DNA of 64,000 nucleotides from Streptomyces radicis (GTDB lineage Bacteria > Actinomycetota > Actinomycetes > Streptomycetales > Streptomycetaceae), in contig NZ_RBDY01000003.1 in NCBI RefSeq assembly GCF_003626575.1, positions 372,001 through 436,000 of the forward strand. Reading direction: 5' to 3'. Of the stretch, positions 56,001 through 64,000 are shown one piece after another. Each line of letters opens with the position of its first letter. Position 1 is the first letter of the stretch. The notes below the pieces were generated by a model. It did no database searches. It had not been told where the DNA came from and saw only the letters and a program-made list of their open reading frames with translations. The position numbers and the translations under genes are program-made.

Positions 56001-59000
56001 GCGGGCGCGGCGGCGCTCGGCGAGCGCGGCGAGGCGGGCGTTGGCGGCCGAGTAGGCGCCCTGGTGGCCGCCGCCGAGCACGCCGGTGTGCGACGAGAAC
56101 AGCACGAACGCGGCCAGGTCGCGGTCGGCGAGCAGCGCGTCGAGGTGCTGGGCGCCGTACACCTTGGCGGCGCGGATGCGCTCCAGGTCATCGGGGGTCA
56201 TGGCGTCGAACACCAGGCCCTCGGTGGAGCCCGCGGCGTGGATGACGGCGGTCAGCGGGGCGTCGTCCGGCACGCCCGCGAGGAGCGCGGCCAGCTGCTC
56301 GCGGTCCGCGACGTCGCACGCGGCGACGGTCACCCGGGTGCCCGACTCCTCGATCTCGGCGGCCAGTTCGGCCGCGCCGGGGGCCTCGGCGCCGCGCCGC
56401 CCGGTGAGCAGGACGTGCTCGGCGCCCTGCGCGGCGGCCCAGCGGGCCAGGCCCGCGCCGAGCCTGCCGGTGCCGCCGGTGATCAGCACGGTTCCCGAGG
56501 GCCGCCAGTCGTGGGTGGGGGCGCGGTCGGCGAGCGGCGCGGGGACGAGCCGCCGCCCGTAGGCGCCCGAGGCGCGCACGGCGACCTGGTCCTCGTCGCC
56601 GATCCCGGCCAGCACGGTGGCCAGGCGGGCGGGGCTCCGCTCGTCGGGGGTGGCGGGCAGGTCGACCAGGCCGCCCCACAGGAACGGGTACTCGAGCGCG
56701 GCGACCCGGCCGAGGCCCCACAGCTCGGCGCCTTCCGGGTCGGCGGGCGGGTCGGCGGCGCCCACGGCGACGGCGCCCCGGGTGACGCACCACAGGCGCG
56801 CGGTCAGGCCCGCGTCGGAGAGCGCCTGGGTGAGCGTCATGGTGGCGGCGAGCGCGCCGTCGCCGCCCAGGGCGAGCAGGGAGACGACGCCGGCGAAGTC
56901 GGTCGCCGAGCCCGCGAGGTCGGCCAACGTGGCGGCCAGCGTGGCGCGTTCGACGGCCGTGGGGTCGAGGTCGAGGACCACGGTGTCGGTGCCGTCGCCG
57001 CGCAGGGCGCCGGTGACGGCGGCGATCGCCTCGGCGTCGCCCCCGGTGGGGACGACGACGAGCCATGACCCGGTGGGCCTGGCGGGCGCCGCGGTGGCCA
57101 GCGGCTTCCAGGCGACGGTGTGGCGCCAGGAGTCGAGGGCGGCGCGGTCGCGGCTCGCGCGCCGCCACGCGGCGAGCGCGGGCAGCAGGTCGCGCAGCGG
57201 GCGGCTGTCGTCGAGGGCGGGGCCCTCGGTGAACGCGCCGAGGTCGCCGTTCTCGACCGCCTCCCAGAACGCCGCGTCCGTCGCGTCGCCCGCCTCGGCG
57301 CGCCGGGCCTCGGCGGCGGGGGCGGCGGGCTTGAGCCAGTAGCCGCGGCGTTGGAACGCGTAGGTGGGCAGGTCGGCGGGGCGCGCTTCGGCGCCCGCGG
57401 CGTCGAGCACGCCGATCCAGTCCACGGGCGCGCCGCGCGTCCACGCCTCGGCGAGCGACGTGAGGAAGCGGTCGGCACCGCCCTGGTCGCGGCGCAGGGT
57501 GCCGACGGTGGCGACGGCCGTGTCGGTGGTCTCCTCGACGGCCATGGTGAGGACGGGGTGCGGGCTGATCTCGACGAACAGGGTGTGACCCGCGGCGCGC
57601 AGGCCCCGCACGGCGCCCTCGAACTCGACGGTCTCCCGCAGGTTGCGCGTCCAGTAGGCCGCGTCGAGGCCCGTGGTGTCGATCGGGCCGCCCTCCGCGC
57701 CGTCCGCGGTGTCCGCGGTGTCCACGGTGGAGTGGAACGGGATGGCGGAGGCCGTCGGGGCGATGTCGGCCAGGAGGCCGAGGAGTTCGTCGCGGATGGA
57801 GTCGACCTGCGGGGAGTGCGAGGCGTAGTCCACGGGGATGCGGCGGATGCGCACGCCGTCGGCCTCGCACGCGGCCGTCAGGGCGTCGAGGGCGGCGGGG
57901 TCGCCCGCGACGACGGTGGAGTTGCCCCCGTTGGCGGCGGCGACGGCGAGGCGGTCGGCCCAGGGCTCGATGCGGGCGAGGGTCTCATCGCGGCTCTGCG
58001 CCAGGGAGGCCATGCCGCCCTGGCCCGCGAGCCGGTCGCGGATGACCTGGCTGCGCAGCGCGACGATCCTGGCCCCGTCGGCGAGGGTGAGGGCGCCCGC
58101 GACCACGGCGGCGGCGATCTCGCCCTGCGAGTGGCCCACGACCGCGTCGGGCACGACCCCTTGGACGCGCCACAGCTCGGCGAGGGCGACCATGACGACG
58201 AACAGCGTGGGCTGCACGACGTCGACGCGCTGGAGGTCGGGCGCCCCCTCGGCGCCGCGCAGCACCTCTTCGACGGACCAGTCGGTGTGCGCCTCGACGG
58301 CGGCCGCGGCCTCGGCGAAGCGGTCGGCGAACGCGGGCGACGACGTCAGGAGCCGCACGGCCATCCCGGCCCACTGCGCGCCCTGCCCTGGGAAGACGAA
58401 GACCGTCTTGCCCTCGGCGGTGACCGCGCCCGTGGCGACGGCGGCGCCCTCGGGCGGCGCCGCGCCGTCGGCGAGCGACCGCAGCCCGGCGAGCAGCGCG
58501 TCGCGCCCCTCGGCGACCACGGCGGCCCGCTGCTCGGTGAACGCCGTCCTGGTGGTGGCGAGGGACAGGGCCACGTCGGCGAGCGGCAGTTCGGGCCGCT
58601 CCTCGACATGGGCGAGCAGCCGCGCGGCCTGGTCGCGCAGCGCGGCGGGGGTGCGGGCGGCGAGCACGAACGGCAGGGGGCCCGCGGCGTGGTCGTCGGG
58701 CGCGCGCTCGCCCGCGGCGGCCGACGCGGGGGTCGGGGGCTCCTCCAGGATCAGATGGGCGTTGGTGCCGCTGATGCCGAACGACGAGACGGCCGACCGC
58801 CGCGGTCGGCCGAGCTCGGGCCAGGGCCTGGCCTCGGTGAGCAGGTCGACATGGCCCGCCGACCAGTCGATGTGCGGGGACGGCTCGTCGACGTGCAGGG
58901 TCTTGGGCAGCACGCCGTGGCGCATGGCCATGACCATCTTGATGACGCCCGCGACGCCCGCGGCGGCCATGGAGTGGCCGAGGTTGGACTTCACCGAGCC

Positions 59001-60086
59001 GAGCCACAGCGGCGGCCCGTCGTCGGGGCGCCTGCCGTAGGTGGCCATCAGGGCGTGGGCCTCGATGGGGTCGCCCAGGGTGGTGCCGGTGCCGTGCGCC
59101 TCGACGGCGTCGACCTGCTCGGCGGTCAACCGGGCGTTCGCCAGGGCCTGTTGGATCACCTTGGCCTGGGCGGGCCCGTTGGGGGCGGTCATGCCGTTGC
59201 TCGCGCCGTCCTGGTTGACGGATGTGCCGCGGATGACGGCGAGCACCGGGTGGCCGTTGCGCCGGGCGTCGGAGAGGCGTTCGAGCAGGAGGACGCCGAC
59301 GCCCTCGGAGAACGCGATGCCGTCGGCGGCGGCGGCGAACGCGCGGCAGCGGCCGCTGAACGACAGCACGTCGTGCGCCTCGAAGCCGAGGAACATCTCC
59401 GGGGTCGCCACGATCGCCGTGCCGCCCGCGAGCGCCAGCGTGCACTCCCCGGCGCGCAGGGCCTGCACGGCCTGGTGGATGGCGACGAGCGAGGAGGAGC
59501 ACGCGGTGTCGATGGTGACGGAGGGGCCCTGGAGGCCGAACGTGTAGGAGACGCGGCCCGCGATGGCGAACGCCGAGCTGCCGGTGAGGAGATGGCCGTC
59601 CTGGCCCTCCGCGTCCCCGCTGCGGTCGTGCCCGTACATGGGGGCGGTGGAGCCCATGTAGACGCCGGTGAGCCCGTTCTTGAGCGCGGAGGGGACGATG
59701 CGGGCCCGTTCCACGGTCTCCCAGGCGACCTCGAGCAGCAGCCGCTGCTGGGGGTCCATGGCGAGCGCCTCGCGGGGCGAGATGGCGAAGAACCCGGCGT
59801 CGAACTGGTCGGCGTCGGCGAGGAACGCGGCCTCCCGCGTGTAGTCGGTGCCCAGGTCCCAGCCGCGGTTCTCGGGGAAGCCCGCGACGGCGTCGCCCTC
59901 GTCGGCGATGAAGCGCCACAGCGCCTCGGGCGAGTCGATGCCCCCGGGGTAGCGGCAGCTCATGGAGACCACGGCGATGGGTTCCCGCGCCATCGCGACC
60001 AGCTCTTCGTTCTGCCTGCGCAGCTGCTCGTTCTCCTGGAGCGACGCCCGCAGTGCCTCGATGACTTCCGTGTAGGACGTACTCAT
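52605..60086 (-). CDS. Terminal modular type I PKS: KS-AT-KR-ACP-KS-AT0-KSI
   Basis: This 2493-residue synthase has an N-terminal coiled-coil docking segment (1-33). Module 1 has KS (Cys196, His331, His371), AT (GHSQG with Ser653, and YASH at 754-757, which predicts methylmalonyl-CoA), KR (GGTGRLG, Tyr1345) and ACP (Ser1519). Module 2 has an unusual KS (GCSSS Cys1756, His1889, His1929) and a shortened AT remnant in which GHSxG reads FHGAG (2193-2197) and the substrate-selective segment is missing, so it cannot load. The protein ends in a ketosteroid-isomerase domain (2361-2493). There is no second ACP, C-terminal docking domain or thioesterase. The ATG at 60086 has GGAG 8 nt upstream. Confidence 0.92.
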   Translation of the reverse strand: MSTSYTEVIEALRASLQENEQLRRQNEELVAMAREPIAVVSMSCRYPGGIDSPEALWRFIADEGDAVAGFPENRGWDLGTDYTREAAFLADADQFDAGFFAISPREALAMDPQQRLLLEVAWETVERARIVPSALKNGLTGVYMGSTAPMYGHDRSGDAEGQDGHLLTGSSAFAIAGRVSYTFGLQGPSVTIDTACSSSLVAIHQAVQALRAGECTLALAGGTAIVATPEMFLGFEAHDVLSFSGRCRAFAAAADGIAFSEGVGVLLLERLSDARRNGHPVLAVIRGTSVNQDGASNGMTAPNGPAQAKVIQQALANARLTAEQVDAVEAHGTGTTLGDPIEAHALMATYGRRPDDGPPLWLGSVKSNLGHSMAAAGVAGVIKMVMAMRHGVLPKTLHVDEPSPHIDWSAGHVDLLTEARPWPELGRPRRSAVSSFGISGTNAHLILEEPPTPASAAAGERAPDDHAAGPLPFVLAARTPAALRDQAARLLAHVEERPELPLADVALSLATTRTAFTEQRAAVVAEGRDALLAGLRSLADGAAPPEGAAVATGAVTAEGKTVFVFPGQGAQWAGMAVRLLTSSPAFADRFAEAAAAVEAHTDWSVEEVLRGAEGAPDLQRVDVVQPTLFVVMVALAELWRVQGVVPDAVVGHSQGEIAAAVVAGALTLADGARIVALRSQVIRDRLAGQGGMASLAQSRDETLARIEPWADRLAVAAANGGNSTVVAGDPAALDALTAACEADGVRIRRIPVDYASHSPQVDSIRDELLGLLADIAPTASAIPFHSTVDTADTADGAEGGPIDTTGLDAAYWTRNLRETVEFEGAVRGLRAAGHTLFVEISPHPVLTMAVEETTDTAVATVGTLRRDQGGADRFLTSLAEAWTRGAPVDWIGVLDAAGAEARPADLPTYAFQRRGYWLKPAAPAAEARRAEAGDATDAAFWEAVENGDLGAFTEGPALDDSRPLRDLLPALAAWRRASRDRAALDSWRHTVAWKPLATAAPARPTGSWLVVVPTGGDAEAIAAVTGALRGDGTDTVVLDLDPTAVERATLAATLADLAGSATDFAGVVSLLALGGDGALAATMTLTQALSDAGLTARLWCVTRGAVAVGAADPPADPEGAELWGLGRVAALEYPFLWGGLVDLPATPDERSPARLATVLAGIGDEDQVAVRASGAYGRRLVPAPLADRAPTHDWRPSGTVLITGGTGRLGAGLARWAAAQGAEHVLLTGRRGAEAPGAAELAAEIEESGTRVTVAACDVADREQLAALLAGVPDDAPLTAVIHAAGSTEGLVFDAMTPDDLERIRAAKVYGAQHLDALLADRDLAAFVLFSSHTGVLGGGHQGAYSAANARLAALAERRRARGLRATCVAWGVWGGEGIAYDEAFTAHMRRRGVLEMDPRVANEAMAQAVRHDETSVAVTRVDWPLFAASFTAERPSPLLSDLPAIRRAEAEAAERPAPEPESGEAPSALVSRLTGASPAGQESILIDLVAAEAAAVLGHTSPEEIGPHRLFRDLGFDSLTITDLRRRLAEATGLALPASLVFDHPNPASLAAFLRGELLGGPHGADAASPAAERAPAAVTPEDDPVVIVGMSCRLAGGVESPEQFWDALVEGRDLVGPPPADRGWDNLPDDEDDLPMGNAVRRIHEAGLIGGITEFDPAFFGISPDEAVVMDPQQRILLEVAWEAFERAGIDPRALADEEVGVYTGIGYQGFVPSRVPEASEPYLGASGAPAFASGRLAYALDLNGPTVTIDTGCSSSAVSLHLATQAVLRGECSVALAGGIAVLAQPFAWHQLTGGSAADGRCKPYDDNADGPGWGEGASMVAVERLSRARRLGHPVLAVIRGSAINHKGTSNGLTAPNAKSQQQLIQRVLAEAGLTGDQIHAVEGHGTGTQLGDAVEVEALQATYGRGRPADGPLRLSTAKSHIGHPQNASGVVGVIKTILSMRHGLLPAMLHTSTPVSQVDWSQGTVRLVTEHEPWERGAAPRRAGVSSFGASGTQVHLILEEPPGEPPFGAGPSGEPVAAAHAGDTLPFPLSARSAAGLRAQAGRLREHLAAHPELAQADIAHSLATGRATFEHRALITAADRAELLDALAVLEGEWERDEPAAHVLTCPEPSTGRVRTALLFTGAPGGSTDALYKAFPPFAEAWDTVRAHLDVRLPAPTPQADAFAREVALTRLYESWGAEAEEYLFHGAGALAAAHAAGRLSLEDAAALLAAAHAGPDGAEPELRAALARVTFTGGRPLREAGTGEAVGAERLTDPAHWLARPEAPTSQAPGTITLTATTVAAALAALAAPYVRGASADWGAVLAGTGARRVDLPTYAFQRGRYWLGEITPPYDGRDYLHLAAFPSEVTRRKLMLDEQKRKDIVLHYFETLNAGKLDDIVALFSDDAVVQDPVGHDPHSGPAAVRKYYENVLAHDLTVHEVGDPSAAMDGKQIAIPAAATSLNPLEPRSGARVEVRALDVFSVNAEGLIESLQVFWGLSDMRPVKD

Positions 60087-60211
60087 GCTGTGATCTCCGC
60101 TCACGTCAGTGCCTCACCGCGGGCGCCTGACCCGTCCTGGGGGTGGACCGCTCGGCCGTGAGCCGGCGCCGTCGGGCTCGACTGACTGGAGTTGGGTGGT
60201 CGGATGAGCGC

Positions 60212-60356
60212 GGGGTCTGGCCGTGGGGGCTCCCGGGTCCGCGGGCCCTGGAGGAGCCGCCACCACGCGGCGGGCTCCGTTTCACTGGCTCACCCGCCCG
60301 ATTCTGGTCGGCGGCGGGCCCCGGCCGCCCCGGAGTCGCCCCCCGGCCAGACCCCA
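60212..60356. repeat. Long-range inverted repeat in the PKS-PKS spacer
   Basis: GGGGTCTGGCCG (60212-60223) and CGGCCAGACCCC (60345-60356) are perfect complements 121 bp apart. The DNA between is rich in further short palindromes. The 392-bp spacer (60087-60478) shows no credible gene and should hold the promoter and leader of the terminal PKS gene. Confidence 0.6.
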
Positions 60357-60404
60357 GCCCGGTGTGTGTTGCGTGGACATGACGGGCCGGGGTGGTGACG
60401 GGGC

Positions 60405-60433
60405 GGGGCGCGGACCGCTGCGGTCCGCGCCCC
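60405..60433 (-). terminator. Terminator after the upstream PKS gene
   Basis: A 13-bp perfect stem (GGGGCGCGGACCG/CGGTCCGCGCCCC) with a 3-nt loop lies 45 nt beyond the upstream PKS stop. It suggests that the terminal PKS gene is transcribed separately or by partial read-through. Confidence 0.8.
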
Positions 60434-60478
60434 GTGGCGCACGCGTGGCGCGCGCCGTGCAACGCCTGGTCAGCGGCG

Positions 60479-63400
60479 TCAGTTGGGCTTGCGCAGGGCC
60501 ATGCTGACGAGGTCGGCGACGTCCATCTCGGCGAGGGACGCGGGCTCGTCCTCGCTCTCCCCCGGGTCCCCGGGGTCGTCGCCCACGCCGGTGAGGCGTT
60601 GGAGGATACCCAGCACCCCCGCCTCCTTGAACCTCGCGAGCGGGATTTCCGCCAGGACGCGGCGGAACTCCTCCTCGAACGGGTCGGAAACGGGCCCGCC
60701 GACGGCGCCGTCGGACCCGACATCGGGGAGGACCTCGGGAAGGAGGAACGCCGCCAGGTCGGCCGGGGTCGGGTAGTCGAACACGGCGGTGGCGGGCAGC
60801 CGCACCCCGGTGGCCGCGTTGAGCCGGTTCCGCAGCTCGACGCCGGTCAGGGAGTCGAAGCCGACCTCGCGGAACGGCCGGTCGGGGCCGACCTGTTCGG
60901 GTCCCGCGTGGCCGAGCACGGCGGCGGCGTGCTCGCGGACCAGGTCGACCATGGCCCGCTCCCTGTCGCGCCCGGTGAGCCCGGCCAGGCGCTCCCGCAG
61001 CCCGTCGGCGGCCGACGCGCCCACGGCGGCCCCGGCCTTGCGGCGCGCGGGGGCGCGGACCAGGCCGCGCAGCTTGTGCGGGACGTCGCCCGATGCCGCC
61101 TGGCGCTGGACGGCGCGCAGGTCGAGGGGCGCGGGGGCGACCAGGGGCTCGGGGACGGCCGCCAGGGTCTCGTCGAGCAGGGCCAGGCCCTCGTCGGACC
61201 CCAGGAGCCGCACGCCGGTGCGGGCCATGCGCTCCCACTGCCCCTGGTCGAGGTCGCCCGTCATGCCGCTGGCCTCCTCCCACAGGCCCCAGGCCAGGGA
61301 GACGGCGGGCAGCCCGCGCGCGGCCCTGCGCTCGGCCAGGGCGTCGAGCACGGTGTTGGCGGCCGCGTAGTTGGCCTGCCCCGGGCCGCCCATGACGCCC
61401 GCGAGCGACGAGAACAGCACGAACGCGGACAGGTCGGCGCCCGCGGTCAGCTCGTCCAGGTGCAGCGCCGCGTCGACCTTGGCCGCGATGACGCGGTCGA
61501 CCTGCTCGCCGGTGAGGGAGCCGATCAGGGCGTCGTCCAGGATGCCCGCGGTGTGCACGACGCCGGTGAGCGGCCGTTCCCCGGGGATCGCGGCCAGCAG
61601 CGCGGCCAGCGCGTCCCGGTCGGACGCGTCGCACGCGACCACCTCGGGCTCCGCGCCCAACTCCCTGAGCTTCTCGACCAGTTCGGGAACGCCCTGGGCG
61701 GCGGGCCCGCGCCTGCTGGCCAGCAGCAGATGGCGCACGCCGTGGCGTTCCGCCAGGTGGGTGGCGACCAGCGAGCCGAGCGTTCCCGTGCCGCCGGTGA
61801 TGAGCACCGTGCCGCCGGTGTCCCAGCCGCGCGGGACGCGCAGCACGACCTTGCCGACGTGTTTGGCCTGGCTCATGAAGCGGAACGCCTCACGCGCGCG
61901 CCTGATGTCCCAGCAGGTGACGGGGAGCCGCTTCAGCGCCCCTTCGCCGAACAGGCCGACGAGTGCGGCGAGCCACTCCTGGATCTGCTCGTGGCTCGCG
62001 TCGTTGAGGTCGAACAGCCGGTAGGCGACGCCGGGGTGCGCGGCGGCGACGTCGGCGGCGTCGCGCACATCGGTCTTGCCCATCTCGAGGAAGCGCCCGC
62101 CCCTGGGCATGAGCGCGAGGGAGGCGTCGATGAACTCCCCTGAGAGGGAGTTGAGCACGACGTCGACGCCCCGGCCCCCGGTGGCGGCCAGGAACGCGTC
62201 GCGGAAGTCGAGCGTGCGCGAGGACGCGATGTGGTCGTCGTCAAGGCCGAGTTCGCGCAGGGTGCCCCACTTGCCCTCGCTCGCCGTGGCGAACACCTCG
62301 GCGCCCAGGTGGCGGGCCAGCTGGATGGCGGCCATGCCGACGCCACCCGCGCCCGCGTGGACGAGAACGGTGTCGCCAGGGCCGACCCTGCCCAATTCCC
62401 TCAGGCCCATCCAGGCGGTGAGGTAGACGGCGCCGAGCGCGGCGGACTCCTCGAACGACCAGCCGGGCAGCAGCGGGGTCACCAGCCGGTGGTCGGTGAC
62501 CACGGTGGGGCCCATGCACTCCTTCATCAGGCCGAACACCCGGTCGCCTGGGGCGAGTCCGGTGACCTGGGCGCCGACCTCCGTGATGACGCCCGCGCCC
62601 TCGCCGCCCGGCACGAGCGCGGCGCGGTCGGGCAGCATGCCGAGGGCGATGAGCACGTCGCGGAAGTTGAGCGCGGCGGCGCGCACGGCGACGCGGACGT
62701 CGTGCGGGCCCAGGGGCCGGTCCGCTTCGGGGCGCGGGAGCAGCGCGAGGTCGTCGAGCGTGCCGGTCGAGCCGCCCACGGCGAGCCGCCAGTCGGGCTC
62801 GGCCGGGGGCCGCAGCGCGTCGGGCGACGCGGCGCGGGCGAGCCTGGGGGCGGACAACCCGCCGTCCGCGAGCCGAAGTTCGGGCTCGCCGGTGGCGAAG
62901 GCCGCGGCGATCTCCTCGGGCGAGGGAAGCTCGGGGCCCGTGTGCACGAGGACGAAACGCCCGGGGTTCTCGCTCTGGGCGGAGCGCACAAGCCCGGTGA
63001 CCGCCGCGTGTGGGAGCGGGTCCCGACGGACGGCGAGGGCGAGCGTGGCGTCCGCGCAGCGGTCGTCGCCGAGCCAGGCGCGCAGCAGGTCGAGCGTGTC
63101 CTTGACGGTCCCCGCGATGTCGGGGCCCACGGGGACGGGATGGACGACCAGCTCGGGCACGCCGCGTTCGGCGAGGGCGGCGAGGTCGTCGGCGCCGTCG
63201 AGGACGGCGACGGGCCCCGCGGCGCCAGGGGCGAGGGGCACCCAGGTGACGCGGAACAGCGCGTCGGAGCCCGCGGGGGTCTCGCGCAGGCTCTCGGTGG
63301 CGACCGGGCGCACGGCGAGGGAGTCGACGACGGCGACGGTGCGGCCCGTTCCGTCGGCGGCGGTGAGGGAGATGGCGTCGTCCCCGGCGCGGGTCATGCG

Positions 63401-64000
63401 CACCCGCAGGGTGGTGGCGCCCGTGGCCAGCACCTCAAGGCCTCGGAAGGAGAACGGGAGTTGGGGCCTTCCCTCGTCGGCGGACAGGCCGACGAGCGCG
63501 CTGGGGTGCAGCGCCGCGTCGAGGAGGGCGGGGTGCAGCGCGAAGCCGCCCACGTCGGTCCCCTCGGGGAGGGCGACCTCGGCGAACACCGCGTCCTCGG
63601 TGCGCCAGGCGGCGCGCAGGCCGCGGAAGACGGGGCCGTAGCGAAGCTGGCCCTCGTCGAACCTGGCGTAGATGTCGCCCACGTCGATCGCCTCGGCGCC
63701 GCGCGGCGGCCACGAGGCGAGGCCCGCGTCATCGGCCGTCGCGCCCACGGGGGCGAGGACGCCGATGGCGTGGCACACCCACTCGCCCGCGCCCGAGGTG
63801 CCCGTGGCGTCGGTCTCGACCTGGCTGTGCACGGCGAAGTCCCGGCGCCCCGAGCCGTCGAGGTCCTCGACCACGACCTGGATGCGCGCGGCGCCCTGGG
63901 CGGGGAGGATGAGCGGGGTCTGAAGGGTGATCTCCTCGACCCGCCCGCAGCCGACCTCGTCCCCCGCCCGAACGGCCAGCTCCACAAAGGCCGTTCCGGG
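60479..64000 (-). CDS. Modular type I PKS, 3' part: DH-ER-KR-ACP-docking (truncated by window edge)
   Basis: The visible 1173 residues begin at PGTAFVELA, right after the DH HxxxGxxxxP motif that lies outside the window. The DH continues to about residue 260 with catalytic Asp161/His165 (DAALH). An ER follows (LNFRDVL, HAGAGGVGMAAIQ, about 425-720), then a KR (GGTGTLG; LDD at 821-823, which predicts a B-type alcohol; Tyr878), an ACP (Ser1050) and a C-terminal docking region (1105-1173, ending DVADLVSMALRKPN). A fully reducing module is thus complete apart from its KS-AT, beyond the window. The docking pair points to the next PKS downstream as partner. Confidence 0.93.
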   Translation of the reverse strand, partial: PGTAFVELAVRAGDEVGCGRVEEITLQTPLILPAQGAARIQVVVEDLDGSGRRDFAVHSQVETDATGTSGAGEWVCHAIGVLAPVGATADDAGLASWPPRGAEAIDVGDIYARFDEGQLRYGPVFRGLRAAWRTEDAVFAEVALPEGTDVGGFALHPALLDAALHPSALVGLSADEGRPQLPFSFRGLEVLATGATTLRVRMTRAGDDAISLTAADGTGRTVAVVDSLAVRPVATESLRETPAGSDALFRVTWVPLAPGAAGPVAVLDGADDLAALAERGVPELVVHPVPVGPDIAGTVKDTLDLLRAWLGDDRCADATLALAVRRDPLPHAAVTGLVRSAQSENPGRFVLVHTGPELPSPEEIAAAFATGEPELRLADGGLSAPRLARAASPDALRPPAEPDWRLAVGGSTGTLDDLALLPRPEADRPLGPHDVRVAVRAAALNFRDVLIALGMLPDRAALVPGGEGAGVITEVGAQVTGLAPGDRVFGLMKECMGPTVVTDHRLVTPLLPGWSFEESAALGAVYLTAWMGLRELGRVGPGDTVLVHAGAGGVGMAAIQLARHLGAEVFATASEGKWGTLRELGLDDDHIASSRTLDFRDAFLAATGGRGVDVVLNSLSGEFIDASLALMPRGGRFLEMGKTDVRDAADVAAAHPGVAYRLFDLNDASHEQIQEWLAALVGLFGEGALKRLPVTCWDIRRAREAFRFMSQAKHVGKVVLRVPRGWDTGGTVLITGGTGTLGSLVATHLAERHGVRHLLLASRRGPAAQGVPELVEKLRELGAEPEVVACDASDRDALAALLAAIPGERPLTGVVHTAGILDDALIGSLTGEQVDRVIAAKVDAALHLDELTAGADLSAFVLFSSLAGVMGGPGQANYAAANTVLDALAERRAARGLPAVSLAWGLWEEASGMTGDLDQGQWERMARTGVRLLGSDEGLALLDETLAAVPEPLVAPAPLDLRAVQRQAASGDVPHKLRGLVRAPARRKAGAAVGASAADGLRERLAGLTGRDRERAMVDLVREHAAAVLGHAGPEQVGPDRPFREVGFDSLTGVELRNRLNAATGVRLPATAVFDYPTPADLAAFLLPEVLPDVGSDGAVGGPVSDPFEEEFRRVLAEIPLARFKEAGVLGILQRLTGVGDDPGDPGESEDEPASLAEMDVADLVSMALRKPN

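Noticed and set aside
52809..57068. A 1419-codon open frame on the plus strand, antisense to the terminal PKS gene
   Set aside because: It is a GC-driven shadow: its product is Gly/Ala/Arg/Val-rich without domains, while the minus strand encodes complete PKS domains over the same DNA. The same applies to the long plus-strand frames at 33424-36291, 46011-49094, 49373-51073, 57120-60161 and 60392-62143.

Overview
The window is high-GC actinobacterial DNA and most resembles a Streptomyces chromosome. The evidence is the order of conserved genes (CBS-domain membrane protein, ybeY, phoH; rnz, HIT, rsmE, dnaJ, hrcA; MBL, DUF3097, hemW; acyl-CoA ligase, lepA, rpsT; holA; comEC, comEA, degV; leuS), a CIRCE element, DasR-type sites, U-tract-free hairpin terminators, a TTA codon confined to a pathway regulator, and a modular type I polyketide synthase (PKS). 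No rRNA, tRNA, insertion sequence or CRISPR array was seen.

Layout. From 0.1 to 25 kb lies housekeeping DNA: RNA maturation (ybeY, rnz, rsmE), heat shock (hrcA-dnaJ behind CIRCE), haem and lipid metabolism (hemW, acyl-CoA ligase), translation (lepA, rpsT) and replication (holA). It is interrupted by small accessory units: a sugar kinase next to a GH4 glycosidase, an orphan GAP1-like gene, a PPOX gene between 76-bp direct repeats, and an MFS exporter with its ArsR-type regulator. From 25 to 33 kb a LysR-PrpF-ABC importer block sits between a TetR regulator and a quinone-oxidoreductase gene that share the same operator sequence, so it looks like an insertion into a divergent regulator-target pair. 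From 33 to 41 kb are comEC, comEA, degV, a membrane coiled-coil protein and leuS. leuS is preceded by a short leader peptide with three consecutive leucine codons and a U-tract terminator, an apparent transcription attenuator.

From 41 to 46 kb are accessory enzymes: a LysR regulator with a Tat-exported aldo/keto reductase, an alpha/beta hydrolase, a GNAT protein, and a secreted lectin-GH19 chitinase behind two DasR-like operators. Two strong back-to-back terminators at 46.24-46.36 kb mark the probable left edge of a polyketide cluster that runs off the right end.

The cluster part seen here is transcribed leftwards. A PKS truncated by the window edge (DH-ER-KR-ACP-docking) hands its chain to a second PKS (docking-KS-AT-KR-ACP-KS-AT0-KSI). 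Downstream are two paralogous large LuxR (LAL) regulators; the PKS-proximal one carries an in-frame TTA codon. The second PKS is the most unusual object in the window. It ends not in an ACP, docking domain or thioesterase, but in a ketosynthase, a catalytically dead truncated acyltransferase and a ketosteroid-isomerase-fold domain with all three catalytic residues. That last domain also has its own perfect Shine-Dalgarno sequence and ATG inside the PKS gene, so it may be made both as a fusion and as a free 133-residue enzyme.
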